NCBI GenBank assembly: GCA_913051755.1 | Contig: CAJXBR010000003.1 | Span: 1-58,509 of the forward strand | Origin: an uncultured Flavobacteriaceae bacterium | Lineage (GTDB): Bacteria; Bacteroidota; Bacteroidia; Flavobacteriales; Flavobacteriaceae | Reading direction: 5' to 3' | Length of the DNA: 58,509 nt | Shown: piece by piece, positions 9,493 to 21,489 of the stretch | Numbering within the stretch: the first letter of the stretch is position 1 | Layout of the letters: every line of letters starts with the position of its first letter | The notes under the pieces: model-generated | Databases searched by the model: none | What the model was told of the DNA's origin: nothing | The model's input: the letters and a program-made list of their open reading frames with translations, nothing else | Translations under genes and position numbers: made by a program

Positions 9493-9789
9493 ATGGCATC
9501 ATTAGAACAAGCGAGTAAAAGTGGTAAACAAGGAGAAGTACGTTACCTAACACCACTAGACATTGAAACAAATGAAGCAAAAAAGTATTGCCGCTTCAAA
9601 AAGTATGGGATCAAGTATATCGACTACAAAGACCCAGACTTTTTATTGAAGTTTGTCAATGAACAAGGTAAAATTTTACCAAGAAGGCTTACAGGCACTT
9701 CGCTCAAATATCAGCGAAAGTTATCAGTTGCCATCAAGCGTTCACGTCACTTGGCACTAATGCCTTATGTTGCTGACCTTTTAAAATAA
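9493..9789 (+). CDS. rpsR: 30S ribosomal protein S18
   Basis: 98 residues, starting 3 nt after the rpsF stop. The core matches S18: [18 protein letters not shown], then the [14 protein letters not shown] and [13 protein letters not shown] blocks that contact 16S rRNA. It forms a heterodimer with S6, encoded just upstream. The N-terminal 25 residues ([21 protein letters not shown]) are a variable extension as seen in Bacteroidetes S18 proteins. Confidence 0.97.
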   Translation: MASLEQASKSGKQGEVRYLTPLDIETNEAKKYCRFKKYGIKYIDYKDPDFLLKFVNEQGKILPRRLTGTSLKYQRKLSVAIKRSRHLALMPYVADLLK

Positions 9790-9795
9790 TAAACA

Positions 9796-10251
9796 ATGGA
9801 ACTCATATTAAAACAAGACGTAGAAAACCTAGGTTTTAAAGACGACGTTGTTCAGGTCAAAAACGGATATGGACGAAACTTTTTGATTCCACAGGGCTTT
9901 GCAATTTTAGCGACCCCTTCGGCAAAAAAAGTATTAGCAGAAAACCTTAAGCAACGCGCATTCAAAGAAAAGAAGTTGGTTGACGACGCCAATGCACTTG
10001 GGAAAAAGTTATTGGCTTTGGATATCAAAATCGCTGCAAAAGCTGGAGGCACTGATAAATTATTCGGATCGATCAATAATGCCGATTTGAGTGCTGCTCT
10101 TAAAGATGCTGGTCATGAGATCGAAAAAAAGTGCATCAAAATTGCTGGTGGAACTGTTAAGGTGTTGGGTGACCAACAAGCTGAAATTCGTTTACATCGT
10201 GAGGTTAGGATTCAACTGCCGTTCGAAGTTACCAAAGCAACCGAGGAATAA
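9796..10251 (+). CDS. rplI: 50S ribosomal protein L9
   Basis: 151 residues. L9 is an elongated 23S rRNA-binding protein that supports reading-frame fidelity. The N-domain signature MELILKQDVENLGFKDDVV...VKNGYGRNFLIPQG is intact. It is followed by the long connecting helix (about residues 40-75) and a C-terminal domain with KLFGSINNADL and RLHREVRIQLPF. Last gene of the rpsF-rpsR-rplI operon, which is closed by a strong terminator. Confidence 0.97.
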   Translation: MELILKQDVENLGFKDDVVQVKNGYGRNFLIPQGFAILATPSAKKVLAENLKQRAFKEKKLVDDANALGKKLLALDIKIAAKAGGTDKLFGSINNADLSAALKDAGHEIEKKCIKIAGGTVKVLGDQQAEIRLHREVRIQLPFEVTKATEE

Positions 10252-10273
10252 TTTTTCAACCAAAACAAAACCG

Positions 10274-10303
10274 AAAAGCCGATTCTTTAGATCGGCTTTT
10301 TTT
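10274..10303 (+). terminator. Rho-independent terminator of rpsF-rpsR-rplI
   Basis: An inverted repeat AAAAGCCGAT / ATCGGCTTTT with a 7-nt loop, followed directly by a run of T. It lies 22 nt after the rplI stop and ends the ribosomal operon before bshC. Confidence 0.9.
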
Positions 10304-10391
10304 ATACATTACTGGATTCATTTCTCCTCACTTGACTGATGTGGATAAACACAGCCTATCGCAGACAACTTCTGTGTCGTATCTTTACAGC

Positions 10392-11993
10392 ATGCAACAG
10401 TATGGGATTCCTCATAAAACTACCAATCGACTTCCTTTTTTGGCAAGTCGTTTGATCCATTCTGATCCTTTGCTCGATGGCTTTTATAGGCCATTTCAAA
10501 ATCGACCAGATTCAGCCCATATCAAACAACAGCAAGACCGATTTACAACGCAGCACAGAGAAAATCTAGTCAATGTAATCTCACAACAGTATCAGCATAT
10601 TCAGGATGTACCAAAAGCACAAATCGATGCTTTGCGATCCCCAAACAGCTTCACGATCACCACTGGGCATCAACTCAATTTATTCACTGGGCCGCTTTTC
10701 TTTTTATACAAAATCATAGACGTGATTCAAATTGCTGCGAAGTGGAACACACAGAAAGACGGAAATACCTACGTCCCGGTATTTTGGATGGCTTCTGAAG
10801 ATCATGATTTGGAAGAAATTAACCACTTTACTGTTGAGGGGCAAACGATTCACTGGCCTAACGAAAGTGAGGGTCCGGTTGGTCGGATGTCAACTGAGGG
10901 TCTTGATTTAGTTCTAAAAACTTGGAAGCGGCATTTGGGAAAACGACCCCACGCAAAGGAACTACAAGAGTTGTTTGAGCAAAGTTATTGTAAGCACTCA
11001 AACTTGGCAGACGCCACTCGGTTTTTGGTTCATCAGCTTTTTGGAAGTTATGGCTTGGTCATTGTTGATGGTGATGATCCTCAACTCAAGCAACAGTTTG
11101 CAACTTATGTTCAAAAAGAATGTGAAGAGAAAGTGATACAAACGGCCAGTGAGTCGATAATGAAAAGATTGGAAAAAGCTTTTCAAAAAAAGATGAAGCC
11201 ACAAGTGAACCCTAGAGATGTAAATCTGTTTTATATGGGTGGGTCTGGTCGGCAACGAATTACCAAAACAAATGATGGTTATGATGTTGTTCAAACAACA
11301 ACGTCTTTTACCAAAAAAGAGTTTGTTGCAGCACTTCAAAAACATCCTGAGAGATTTTCGCCCAACTCCCTACTTCGTCCAATTTTTCAAGAAGTTGTAT
11401 TGCCCAATTTGGTATATGTAGGTGGTGGCTCAGAGCTTGCATATTGGTTGCAGCTTTGCGAGGCATTTTCGTCTTTTGACCTTCCGATCCCTATGCTGAA
11501 ATTGCGCTCTTCACTTTTATTGGTTTCAGACAAGCAACATCGAAAACTCAAGTCATTGGGAATATCGCCTGCTGATTTGTTTTTACCTTCCAATGAATTA
11601 ATCAATCGTCGGGTGCGTCAAATCAGTAATATTGAGATAGATTTGAGTTCTCTCAAAATGCAGTTGGGCGATCAATTTGCGCATCTATATGACTTGGCGA
11701 AACAGACGGATGCTTCATTTTTGGGAGCTGTGAAAGCGCAAGAAAAAAAACAAACGAAAGGTATAAAGAATCTTGAAAAAAGGTTGCTAAAGGCTCAGCG
11801 TAAAAAGCTAGCCGATCACGTCAAACGCATCACCGAATTGCAACAACAGCTATTTCCCTTGGGAGATTTGCAGGAACGAAGGGTTAATTTTGCAGCGTTT
11901 ATATTGCAATATGGAGATGATTTTATCCCCACATTGATCAAACATATCGACCCATTTAACAAGGATTTCGTTTGCTTATGCTTTTCGAAATAA
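10392..11993 (+). CDS. bshC: Bacillithiol biosynthesis cysteine-adding enzyme BshC
   Basis: 533 residues from the ATG at 10392. The frame is open upstream to a TTG at 10332, but the shorter start matches family length. BshC is proposed to ligate cysteine to glucosaminyl-malate in the last step of bacillithiol synthesis. Typical segments are ITTGHQLNLFTGPLFFLYK, PVFWMASEDHDLEEINH and YVGGGSELAYWLQL, plus a C-terminal coiled-coil region (about residues 450-500, rich in K/Q/L). bshA and bshB are not in this window. The gene follows the rplI terminator and is 49 nt before guaA, which has its own promoter. Confidence 0.93.
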   Translation: MQQYGIPHKTTNRLPFLASRLIHSDPLLDGFYRPFQNRPDSAHIKQQQDRFTTQHRENLVNVISQQYQHIQDVPKAQIDALRSPNSFTITTGHQLNLFTGPLFFLYKIIDVIQIAAKWNTQKDGNTYVPVFWMASEDHDLEEINHFTVEGQTIHWPNESEGPVGRMSTEGLDLVLKTWKRHLGKRPHAKELQELFEQSYCKHSNLADATRFLVHQLFGSYGLVIVDGDDPQLKQQFATYVQKECEEKVIQTASESIMKRLEKAFQKKMKPQVNPRDVNLFYMGGSGRQRITKTNDGYDVVQTTTSFTKKEFVAALQKHPERFSPNSLLRPIFQEVVLPNLVYVGGGSELAYWLQLCEAFSSFDLPIPMLKLRSSLLLVSDKQHRKLKSLGISPADLFLPSNELINRRVRQISNIEIDLSSLKMQLGDQFAHLYDLAKQTDASFLGAVKAQEKKQTKGIKNLEKRLLKAQRKKLADHVKRITELQQQLFPLGDLQERRVNFAAFILQYGDDFIPTLIKHIDPFNKDFVCLCFSK

Positions 11994-12006
11994 AAAAAGC
12001 GATTGA

Positions 12007-12039
12007 TTTGAAACATAATGGTGATAAATCGTATTTTTG
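12007..12039 (+). promoter_or_regulatory. guaA promoter (TTTG - 21 nt - TATTTTTG)
   Basis: A -33 TTTG at 12007-12010 and a -7 TATTTTTG at 12032-12039 match the Bacteroidetes primary-sigma consensus with a 21-nt spacer. The box ends only 3 nt before the guaA ATG, so the transcript is likely leaderless. Confidence 0.65.
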
Positions 12040-12042
12040 ACC

Positions 12043-13569
12043 ATGCAAAACAAGGTTTTAATCCTAGACTTTGGTTCCCAATACACACAGCTTATCGCGC
12101 GACGTGTTCGCGAGTTGAACATCTACTGTGAAATTCACCCCTATAATAAGCTACCAAAACAGATCGAGTCTTTTAATGCTGTAATCCTATCAGGTTCCCC
12201 ATTTTCAGTGCGATCTGAAGGTGCTCCACGCCCCGATCTGTCAAAAATAAAAGGCAAAATACCACTGCTAGGGGTTTGCTATGGGGCGCAATATCTTGCC
12301 CATTTTGGAGGTGGAGAGGTTGCACCATCTGACACCAGAGAGTATGGACGTGCCAAGCTCATGACGATTACTCATGACCCATTATTTGAGAATATTTCTC
12401 AAGGCTCACAAGTGTGGATGAGTCATAGTGATACAATCAAATCCTTACCTGATGCTGGTCTTTGTTTGGCAAGTACTGATGATGTACAGTTTGCTGCATA
12501 TCGTATCGATGGGGAAACAACATATGGGATTCAGTTTCACCCAGAAGTATATCACACAACAGATGGCAAACAGCTGTTGCAAAACTTTTTGATATCCATT
12601 GCTGTTCTGACTCCAGACTGGACGCCGAGCTCTTTTGCTGAAATGACAATTGCAGCACTGAAAGAGAAAATAGGAGATAATCATGTTGTGTTGGGTCTTT
12701 CTGGGGGTGTGGATTCTACAGTTGCTGCAATATTGTTGCACAAAGCCATAGGCCCTCAACTCCACTGTATTTTTGTCAACAATGGGTTATTGCGAAAAAA
12801 CGAATTTATTGATGTACTTACCCAATACGAAGGACTAGGTCTCAACGTAAAAGGGGTTGATTCAAGTGATCGCTTTTTATCAGCACTTGCAGGGGTATCT
12901 GAGCCAGAGGAAAAGCGTAAACATATTGGAAAAGTTTTTATTGATGTTTTTGATGATGAAGCAACAAAACTGAAAAACATCGCTTGGCTGGCACAGGGTA
13001 CGATTTACCCTGATGTGATTGAATCCATTTCTGTGAAAGGACCCTCAGCCACAATAAAATCCCATCATAATGTTGGAGGCTTACCGAATTATATGAAGCT
13101 AAAAGTTGTTGAGCCACTTCGGATGCTGTTTAAAGATGAGGTGAGGAGAGTAGGTAAAACCCTAGGCTTATCTGCCGAATTGCTCGGACGTCATCCTTTT
13201 CCAGGCCCTGGTTTAGCCATTCGAATTTTGGGGGATATCACAGCTGAAAAAGTTCAAATTTTGCAAGAAGTCGATGCCATTTTTATTGATGGGCTAAAGC
13301 AAGAGGGCTTGTATGATAAAGTATGGCAAGCAGGGGCCATTTTACTTCCAGTGCATAGTGTTGGGGTGATGGGTGACGAGAGAACATATGAAAAATGTGT
13401 TGCGCTACGAGCAGTTGAATCAACAGATGGAATGACTGCAGACTGGGTAAATTTGCCATACTCCTTTTTGCAGGATGTATCCAATAAGATTATTAATCGA
13501 GTGAAAGGAATCAATAGAGTAGTTTATGATATCAGTTCTAAGCCGCCTGCCACAATTGAGTGGGAATAG
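12043..13569 (+). CDS. guaA: GMP synthase (glutamine-hydrolysing)
   Basis: 508 residues from the ATG at 12043; a TTG two codons upstream is not needed. It converts XMP to GMP using glutamine and ATP. The N-terminal class I amidotransferase domain has the nucleophile Cys in [14 protein letters not shown] and the His-Glu pair in QFHPEVYHT. The ATP pyrophosphatase domain has the PP-loop [13 protein letters not shown]. The dimerisation domain has [16 protein letters not shown] and ends KPPATIEWE, the canonical GuaA C-terminus. The next gene starts inside its last 44 bases. Confidence 0.98.
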   Translation: MQNKVLILDFGSQYTQLIARRVRELNIYCEIHPYNKLPKQIESFNAVILSGSPFSVRSEGAPRPDLSKIKGKIPLLGVCYGAQYLAHFGGGEVAPSDTREYGRAKLMTITHDPLFENISQGSQVWMSHSDTIKSLPDAGLCLASTDDVQFAAYRIDGETTYGIQFHPEVYHTTDGKQLLQNFLISIAVLTPDWTPSSFAEMTIAALKEKIGDNHVVLGLSGGVDSTVAAILLHKAIGPQLHCIFVNNGLLRKNEFIDVLTQYEGLGLNVKGVDSSDRFLSALAGVSEPEEKRKHIGKVFIDVFDDEATKLKNIAWLAQGTIYPDVIESISVKGPSATIKSHHNVGGLPNYMKLKVVEPLRMLFKDEVRRVGKTLGLSAELLGRHPFPGPGLAIRILGDITAEKVQILQEVDAIFIDGLKQEGLYDKVWQAGAILLPVHSVGVMGDERTYEKCVALRAVESTDGMTADWVNLPYSFLQDVSNKIINRVKGINRVVYDISSKPPATIEWE

Positions 13570-15307
13570 GGTTGCGTTTATCTTTGTTGGATTTATATTA
13601 TGTTTGATGACTACAAATCTTCAGGCACAAGACCCAGATGAATCCTACAGGACACATTTTTTGATACATAAAGCCCGAAAAGGCGATACGATTTTTAGTC
13701 TGACAAAACGATATGATATCAGTGATCAGCAGTTGTTGCATTACAACCCTGAACTAAAAGACGGATTGAAGCGCAAGATGAAACTCAAAATCCCACGCTA
13801 CAAAGAAATACCACCACCGCCAAAGCCAGAGCCTCAAGTAAATACACATACAGTAGCCAAGGGAGAAACCCCTTGGCGCGTTGCCTACAGCTATGGCATC
13901 ACCCTCGACGAACTCAAAGCAACAAATCCCAAAATGGGTGCAGTGATATCGATAGGGCAAGAGTTGATCATTCCAGAAAATGATATTGAAACAAAGGCTT
14001 TTGACCCCAATTACAACTACTACACTGTAAAGCCAAAAGAGGGATACTACCGTCTTGAGATGAAGCTTGGCGTAAGCGAGGAGGAGTTTATTTCCCTCAA
14101 CCCTGAGCTCACTGAAAAAGGACTCATCGCTGGGATGATTCTACGACTCCCCAAGCGTGAATCTCAGGAGTTTAAAGTCGAAGATAATCTTATTATTGAA
14201 AAGCTTAATCTGCGTGACAGTTTATTCCGACAAAACAAATTGAAAGTGGCTTTGATGGCACCTTTTCGATTACCCACTGTTCCAATTGATTCGATCGAAC
14301 AAACAAATCAAATTTTACAAAACAGAAACCTGCAAACAATTTCGTTGGATTTTTATGCAGGAGCAAGATTAGCCATGGAGGACTTGATTGAACTTGGCTT
14401 GACGATCGACTTTACAGTGTATGACACAGAGAACAACAACTTTAAGGTCAATCAGCTTATTGATACAAATGATTTTTCTAAATTCGATTTTGTGGTTGGG
14501 CCTTTTGTCCCAAGACATTTTAATACTGTCAGTTCAAAACTTGAACGAAAGAATATTCCATTGGTATCTCCACTGACAACAAAGCCCTTGACTATGCGTA
14601 AAAATGTGGTGCATAGTTTCACTGATCGAAAACTGCTCAGAGAACGCATGCATCGATACATCGACTCACTTGACAAGTATGCCGAAAATCCTTGTGTTGT
14701 GATTGTTGCTGATGCTGAAAACTTAGCTGTTCAAAATCGATTGAAAGAGCAGTTTCCTTTGGCAGAAGTTGTTAACCCTGATCCTGAATTCAATTTTGTA
14801 AAGCCTGAGCTCATCGACTCTCTGACTTCCAACTTGGAAGAAAATTGGGTCTTTCTTGAAACCAAAAAAACCAATTTGATTATCAGTATGGTTTCGATGC
14901 TGAATGCCCAGCAAAATGAAAATAGGAAAACAAGGCTGCTCACACTAGACCGCTCATCGGCTTATGATGATGAAAATATCGATCAGTCACATCTTGGTAA
15001 TTTGTCTTTTACCTATGCAGAAACAATTAATATCAATCCAGTTGCACTCACAAGCTTCTATGATCGATATAGGGATGCTTATGGCACTGTACCCACTAAA
15101 GAAGCGATCCGAGGATATGAGTTGATGACTGATCTTACCCTTAGAGCAGCATTACGAAAAAAATTGATCGATGGGTTTTTGCTGGGAGAAACCCAATATC
15201 TTCAAAACAAATTTCTCTTTCGGGAAGAAGCCAAAGGGCATAGAAATTCTGCGATGTATTTACTGCAACATAAGGGATACGAAACCATAGAATTAACAAA
15301 TGAATAA
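13526..15307 (+). CDS. LysM-repeat protein with periplasmic-binding-like C-terminal domain
   Basis: 593 residues. The start at 13526 overlaps guaA by 44 bases and gives a plausible signal peptide (hydrophobic [13 protein letters not shown], cleavage near LQAQ); a TTG at 13556 is an alternative. Three LysM-type repeats follow: [19 protein letters not shown] (about 48-90), [19 protein letters not shown] (about 108-152) and [19 protein letters not shown] (about 165-210). They are linked by a Pro-rich spacer ([10 protein letters not shown]). Residues 240-590 look like a type I periplasmic-binding fold ([39 protein letters not shown]). It probably binds peptidoglycan in the periplasm. The binding-protein half may be a sensor or scaffold rather than a transport component, as no ABC genes are nearby. 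Confidence 0.85.
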   Translation: MISVLSRLPQLSGNRVAFIFVGFILCLMTTNLQAQDPDESYRTHFLIHKARKGDTIFSLTKRYDISDQQLLHYNPELKDGLKRKMKLKIPRYKEIPPPPKPEPQVNTHTVAKGETPWRVAYSYGITLDELKATNPKMGAVISIGQELIIPENDIETKAFDPNYNYYTVKPKEGYYRLEMKLGVSEEEFISLNPELTEKGLIAGMILRLPKRESQEFKVEDNLIIEKLNLRDSLFRQNKLKVALMAPFRLPTVPIDSIEQTNQILQNRNLQTISLDFYAGARLAMEDLIELGLTIDFTVYDTENNNFKVNQLIDTNDFSKFDFVVGPFVPRHFNTVSSKLERKNIPLVSPLTTKPLTMRKNVVHSFTDRKLLRERMHRYIDSLDKYAENPCVVIVADAENLAVQNRLKEQFPLAEVVNPDPEFNFVKPELIDSLTSNLEENWVFLETKKTNLIISMVSMLNAQQNENRKTRLLTLDRSSAYDDENIDQSHLGNLSFTYAETININPVALTSFYDRYRDAYGTVPTKEAIRGYELMTDLTLRAALRKKLIDGFLLGETQYLQNKFLFREEAKGHRNSAMYLLQHKGYETIELTNE

Positions 15308-15312
15308 TCCAA

Positions 15313-15342
15313 TTGATTTGTCATGGTGGTTTTGTACTTTTG
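15313..15342 (+). promoter_or_regulatory. pyrG promoter (TTG - 19 nt - TACTTTTG)
   Basis: TTG at 15313-15315 and TACTTTTG at 15335-15342 with a 19-nt spacer fit the Bacteroidetes promoter. The predicted transcript starts close to the ATG of a 10-codon ORF at 15346, 25 nt before the pyrG start. Confidence 0.6.
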
Positions 15343-15345
15343 TTA

Positions 15346-16990
<1,645 letters not shown>

Positions 16991-16996
16991 CCTAAG

Positions 16997-18790
16997 ATGG
17001 AAGAAAAAAGAATAGACCCCTTACAAATCATTGGCTTCTTTTTGCTTTTCCTCGTCCTTATTTGGATGATGTATGACCAATCGGAAATGATGGAGCAAAA
17101 TGCACAAGCTCAAGTCAATGCACCAACACAAACGCAAGCAGTTGACAACAACCAACAACCTGAAGAGGTGGCTATAACAAGCAATGCACCAGTGTTGATG
17201 GATTCCATTCCAGAACAAATCACAACAATTCAAAATGAATTATTGCGCTTGTCAATTACTTCCAAAGGAGGGTTTATTGAAGAGGCCGAAATCAAGGCGC
17301 ACACCAACTATCTTGATGAGCAGGTTTATTTTGTCAAAGATGCAAACACTGACTTTAATTTGAGAATAGAAGCAAATGGGTCTTTAATCAACACTAGAGA
17401 CTTAGATTTTTTACCAATTCTAAATGGAAATCAACTGACCATGCGCTCTCAGGTCGCTGGTGGAACACTTGAATTTATTTACACATTATTAAAGGAAAAA
17501 GAGGAAAGTGAAGCCTACCGATTCCAATTTGGTATTCGTTCAAGTGGCTTAAATGTCCAACCAGAAACAAATCTATATTGGGGGCTTGATGGTTTTCGCC
17601 ACGCACTAAGTGCAGATTATGAAAATCGATATACGCAACTTACCTATCAGTACGAAGACGATAAAATACAGGCACTGTCTGCCATGGGTGATGATACTGA
17701 CAGAGATAAAAATGTGTCATGGATTTCATATCGACAGCATTTCTTTAGCATGATACTCATTCCATCCAACCAATTTGAGTCGATTGATGTTGAGTCATCA
17801 TCACTGATGAATGAAGACGATAGCGACGCATCTGTTTATTTAAAACGCTTTGAAACATCGACAGCTATTGCTCCTCAAAATGGAGAATTGAATACTACAT
17901 TTGATTGGTTTATCGGCCCAACCGATTACAAAATTTTAAAGACTTATGATGAAAATATTTCAGAATCAATCTCATTTGGTTGGGGAATTATTGGGTGGAT
18001 TAATAGATTTTTGTTTTTCCCACTATTTGGATTATTGAGTGGGTTTCTTCCCTACGGAATTGCCATTATTGTGATGACGATAATTGTGCGATTGGCACTC
18101 TCACCTGTGACGTATAAGTCTTATTTGTCGCAGGCAAAAATGAAAGTATTGCGACCTGAAATCAATGCGCTCAACGATAAGTATGGAAACGATCGAGCCA
18201 AAAAGCAGCAAGAAACGATGAAACTGTACACCAAAGCAGGGGCAAACCCAATGGCTGGTTGTGTCCCGAGTTTGTTGCAGTTGCCTGTATTTTTGGGGTT
18301 GTTTTATTTTTTCCCAGTTGCCTTTTCACTGCGAGGAAAGTCATTCTTGTGGGCAGAGGACTTATCATCTTACGATGCCATAGCCGAACTTCCCTTCTCA
18401 ATTCCTTTTTATGGAGACCATGTTAGTCTTTTCCCTTTGTTGGCATCGATTGCCATTTTTGTGTATTCAAAAATGACCATGGGGCAGCAAATGCAACCTA
18501 CTCAACCTGGCATGCCCAATATGAAGTTTATGATTTATCTCATGCCAATTATGATGCTGTTTTTCTTTAACAACTACGCCTCTGGTTTGAGCTTGTATTA
18601 TCTAATTTCAAACTTGATTACAATAGGAATAATGTTGGTGATAAAAAATTATATCATAGACGAAGAAAAAATCTTTTTGCAAATCGAGGAAAATAAAAAG
18701 AAGCCTAAAAAACAAAGTCGTTTCCAGCGAAAAATGGAAGAGATGATGGAGCAGGCTGAACAGCAAAGACGATCAGGTCGCCGTCGCTAG
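16997..18790 (+). CDS. yidC: Membrane protein insertase YidC
   Basis: 597 residues. YidC inserts and folds inner-membrane proteins alone or with SecYEG. It has the Gram-negative layout: N-terminal transmembrane helix (IIGFFLLFLVLIWMMY), a large periplasmic beta-domain (about residues 55-330), then the conserved five-helix core. The core begins near WGIIGWINRFLFFPLFGLL and includes RLALSPVTYKSYLSQAKM with the conserved hydrophilic-groove Arg, and GANPMAGCVPSLLQLPVFLGL. The basic C-terminal tail (KKPKKQSRFQRK...RRSGRRR) may contact the ribosome. It follows pyrG by 6 nt. Confidence 0.97.
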   Translation: MEEKRIDPLQIIGFFLLFLVLIWMMYDQSEMMEQNAQAQVNAPTQTQAVDNNQQPEEVAITSNAPVLMDSIPEQITTIQNELLRLSITSKGGFIEEAEIKAHTNYLDEQVYFVKDANTDFNLRIEANGSLINTRDLDFLPILNGNQLTMRSQVAGGTLEFIYTLLKEKEESEAYRFQFGIRSSGLNVQPETNLYWGLDGFRHALSADYENRYTQLTYQYEDDKIQALSAMGDDTDRDKNVSWISYRQHFFSMILIPSNQFESIDVESSSLMNEDDSDASVYLKRFETSTAIAPQNGELNTTFDWFIGPTDYKILKTYDENISESISFGWGIIGWINRFLFFPLFGLLSGFLPYGIAIIVMTIIVRLALSPVTYKSYLSQAKMKVLRPEINALNDKYGNDRAKKQQETMKLYTKAGANPMAGCVPSLLQLPVFLGLFYFFPVAFSLRGKSFLWAEDLSSYDAIAELPFSIPFYGDHVSLFPLLASIAIFVYSKMTMGQQMQPTQPGMPNMKFMIYLMPIMMLFFFNNYASGLSLYYLISNLITIGIMLVIKNYIIDEEKIFLQIEENKKKPKKQSRFQRKMEEMMEQAEQQRRSGRRR

Positions 18791-18802
18791 ACAGCTTTTG
18801 GT

Positions 18803-18810
18803 TACCTTTG
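18803..18810 (+). promoter_or_regulatory. Probable mnmA promoter -7 box
   Basis: TACCTTTG is an exact TAnnTTTG match in the 27-nt gap after yidC, ending 7 nt before the mnmA ATG. No good -33 element is seen in the end of yidC. Confidence 0.4.
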
Positions 18811-18817
18811 TTTCGCT

Positions 18818-19993
18818 ATGGAATCCAATTCAAAACGTGTCGTTGTTGGGCTTTCTGGGGGAGTCGATTCGAGTGTTACAGCCTTTCTGTTGCAAGAACA
18901 GGGCTATGAGGTGATTGGCTTGTTTATGAAAAATTGGCATGACAATAGTGTTACGATCTCCAAAGAGTGCCCTTGGTTAGAAGATAGCTATGACGCAATG
19001 CTCGTTGCTGAAAAGCTTGGTATTCCCTTTCAAACAGTGGATTTGAGTGAGGAATATAAGCAGAGAATTGTCGATTATATGTTCGCTGAATATGAACGTG
19101 GTCGAACACCAAACCCTGATGTTTTGTGCAATCGCGAAATCAAATTTGACGTGTTTCTCAAAATTGCATTGGAGTTAGGGGCAGACTACATCGCGACAGG
19201 TCACTATTGTCGTAAAGGGCAAGTTGAGAAGGATGGGGCTACTTATTACCAGTTATTGGCAGGAGTGGACAATAATAAAGATCAATCTTATTTTTTGTGT
19301 CAGCTCAACCAAGAACAATTGTCCAAAACACTATTTCCGTTAGGGGAGTTGACCAAACCAAAGGTGCGTACCATTGCCAAAGAGCAAGGATTGGTTACTG
19401 CCGAAAAGCGAGATTCACAAGGGTTGTGCTTTGTAGGAAAGGTCAGTTTGCCAGATTTTTTACAGCAGCAACTCGCAGTCAAGAAGGGTCGAATTCTGCA
19501 AGTGGCACACGATCACCCTATGTATCAAACCAAAAGGGAAAATACACCAGAAAGTCTTGCTGAAAAATACACCTATACTTCTGCTGATGGACCTGAAGTA
19601 GGTGATCACAAGGGAGCTCATTTTTTCACTGTTGGACAGCGTAAAGGGTTGGCTGTCGGTGGTACCAAAGAACCTTTATTCGTATTGGCTACAGATGTGA
19701 AGGAGAATATTATCTATGTAGGCGAAGGAAAAGCGCACTCAGGGCTGTATCGCTCTGCTTTATGGATTGATAAGGAAGATATTCATTGGATACGAAGAGA
19801 TTTGATTCCCCAAAAGTCTATCGTTGTAAAGGCTCGCGTTCGCTATCGTCAGCCATTGGTAAAAGCAACCCTACATCCAACAGCCAAAGGCTTGTATTTG
19901 GTCTTTGACAAACCACAGTCAGCCATAGCAGCAGGGCAATTTGCCGCTTGGTATTTTGATGATGAACTGATCGGGTCGGGAGTTATTGGGTAA
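18818..19993 (+). CDS. mnmA: tRNA-specific 2-thiouridylase
   Basis: 391 residues. MnmA adds sulfur to U34 of Lys, Glu and Gln tRNAs, using persulfide sulfur supplied by a cysteine desulfurase and ATP. The PP-loop [18 protein letters not shown] is at the N-terminus. The two catalytic cysteines are seen in [13 protein letters not shown] (about residue 104) and [11 protein letters not shown] (about residue 206). C-terminal beta-barrel segments [15 protein letters not shown] and RVRYRQP follow. The upstream gap has its own promoter-like box, so expression need not depend on yidC. Confidence 0.97.
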   Translation: MESNSKRVVVGLSGGVDSSVTAFLLQEQGYEVIGLFMKNWHDNSVTISKECPWLEDSYDAMLVAEKLGIPFQTVDLSEEYKQRIVDYMFAEYERGRTPNPDVLCNREIKFDVFLKIALELGADYIATGHYCRKGQVEKDGATYYQLLAGVDNNKDQSYFLCQLNQEQLSKTLFPLGELTKPKVRTIAKEQGLVTAEKRDSQGLCFVGKVSLPDFLQQQLAVKKGRILQVAHDHPMYQTKRENTPESLAEKYTYTSADGPEVGDHKGAHFFTVGQRKGLAVGGTKEPLFVLATDVKENIIYVGEGKAHSGLYRSALWIDKEDIHWIRRDLIPQKSIVVKARVRYRQPLVKATLHPTAKGLYLVFDKPQSAIAAGQFAAWYFDDELIGSGVIG

Positions 19994-20078
19994 ATTAAAA
20001 CTGCAAACCTGCTCTAAAATGTACTACGACATCGTTAAGTGTAAACGCCTTTAGCAATTAAAAGCGTAAATAGATAAA

Positions 20079-20102
20079 TAAGAATTGTTCAGTAAATTCT
20101 TA
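20079..20102 (+). terminator. AT-rich hairpin between convergent mnmA and lysA
   Basis: A perfect 8-bp inverted repeat TAAGAATT / AATTCTTA with an 8-nt loop ends on the lysA stop codon. It lies between two convergent genes and could end transcription from either side. It is weak because the stem is almost all A-T and there is no long T run. Confidence 0.3.
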
Positions 20103-21326
20103 CGAAACCTTCACTGCAGCGAGGTCTAACAAAACTTGATTTTGGATTAAATCCTCAAATTGTTCTGCTTTACGAATCAATTTGGCTTTGCCTTGATGCC
20201 ATAGAACTTCTGCTGGGCGAAAGCGAGCATTGTAGTTACTCGCCATCGAAAAACAATAGGCACCTGCGTTGTGAAAACACAATAAATCACCTTCCGAAAT
20301 TTCGTTGATTCTTTGATTGTTAGCAAAAGTATCTGTTTCGCAGATGTAGCCCACTACAGAGTAAAATCGCTCTCTTCCGTTTGTATTGGAAATATTTTCG
20401 ATATGATGTTGTGAGCCATACAGCATGGGTCGAATCAGATGGTTAAATCCACTATTGACTTGCGCAAATACTGTTGAAGTCGTTTGCTTCACTACGTTGA
20501 CTTGGGTGAGAAAGTATCCAGCCTCACTGACCAAAAACTTTCCTGGTTCAAAAGCCAAAGTCAGGTTTTTGCCATAATCTTCACAAAACGACTGAAAACG
20601 TTCCCCTAGTTTTTCTCCCAATTCTTCTATATTGGTTTCAATATCATTTGGGTAATAGGGGACCTTAAATCCACTGCCAAAGTCTAAAAAATCAAGGTTG
20701 TCAAACGATTTTGCAGTTGTAAACAAAATTTCAGCGGCATGCAAAAACACATCAATATCAAGGATATCACTTCCTGTATGCATGTGAATACCATTGATAC
20801 GCATTCCTGTATTTTCGACAATCCGAACAATGTGTGGTAGTTGATGGATGCTAATCCCAAACTTTGAATCAATATGCCCCACTGAGATATTAGCATTGCC
20901 ACCTGCCATCACATGGGGATTGATACGAACACAGACTGGCACTTCAGGGTGTTTACTGCCAAACTGCTCGAGTAGGGTAAGATTATCGATATTGATTTGC
21001 ACTCCAAGTGCACCTGCTTGCTCTAGCTCCTCAAGAGAAACTCCATTGGGTGTAAAGATTATCTTCTGTGCTGGTACGCCTGCGTAGAGACCCAACTTGA
21101 CTTCTTGAATCGACACAGTGTCGAGTCCAGCACCCAGGCTGTGCAAATAGCTAAGGATATTGACATTTGACAGCGCCTTCACAGCATAGTTGATTCGTAA
21201 TTGCGATACATGCTGAAACGCTTTAGATAAACGCGTGTACTGATCTTTTATTTTCTCAGCGTCATAGACATAGATTGGACTCCCAAATTGATTTGCTATT
21301 GATGTCAATACAGAATTTTCCATCAT
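20100..21326 (-). CDS. lysA: Diaminopimelate decarboxylase
   Basis: 408 residues. The enzyme is PLP-dependent and removes CO2 from meso-diaminopimelate to give lysine. It is an alanine-racemase-fold decarboxylase. The PLP Lys is in INYAVKALSN (about residue 49), the glycine-rich phosphate loop in FLDFGSGFKVPYY, EPGKFLVSEAGYF binds the cofactor, and the catalytic Cys lies in VVGYICETDTFA. The start has two consecutive ATGs (MMEN); either may be used. It is divergent from sucC and has its own well-formed promoter. dapD of the same pathway lies at 30.3-31.1 kb. Confidence 0.96.
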   Translation of the reverse strand: MMENSVLTSIANQFGSPIYVYDAEKIKDQYTRLSKAFQHVSQLRINYAVKALSNVNILSYLHSLGAGLDTVSIQEVKLGLYAGVPAQKIIFTPNGVSLEELEQAGALGVQINIDNLTLLEQFGSKHPEVPVCVRINPHVMAGGNANISVGHIDSKFGISIHQLPHIVRIVENTGMRINGIHMHTGSDILDIDVFLHAAEILFTTAKSFDNLDFLDFGSGFKVPYYPNDIETNIEELGEKLGERFQSFCEDYGKNLTLAFEPGKFLVSEAGYFLTQVNVVKQTTSTVFAQVNSGFNHLIRPMLYGSQHHIENISNTNGRERFYSVVGYICETDTFANNQRINEISEGDLLCFHNAGAYCFSMASNYNARFRPAEVLWHQGKAKLIRKAEQFEDLIQNQVLLDLAAVKVS

Positions 21327-21339
21327 TTAAAATTTGCTA

Positions 21340-21370
21340 CAAATCTAGCTTTGTCAACACTGAAATCAAA
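21340..21370 (-). promoter_or_regulatory. lysA promoter (TTTG - 19 nt - TAGATTTG)
   Basis: On the minus strand TTTG (21370-21367) and TAGATTTG (21347-21340) are separated by exactly 19 nt, the textbook Bacteroidetes arrangement. The -7 box ends 13 nt before the lysA ATG. Confidence 0.75.
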
Positions 21371-21442
21371 GTACTTTTTACTTTATTATAAAAATACAAC
21401 AAAATGTTATAAATGTAACAAAAACAAAAATAGATTTGACTA

Positions 21443-21471
21443 TTGTTATCGATGTTTGTTTTCTATTTTTG
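21443..21471 (+). promoter_or_regulatory. sucC promoter (TTG - 18 nt - TATTTTTG)
   Basis: TTG at 21443-21445, spacer 18 nt, TATTTTTG at 21464-21471. The sucC ATG follows 18 nt after the box. A TTTG at 21435 is an alternative but too distant. Confidence 0.6.
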
Positions 21472-21489
21472 CAATAAACAAACAATACT

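Noticed and set aside
10332..10391. TTG-started extension of bshC
   Set aside because: The ATG at 10392 fits the family length; the extension lies in the post-terminator leader.
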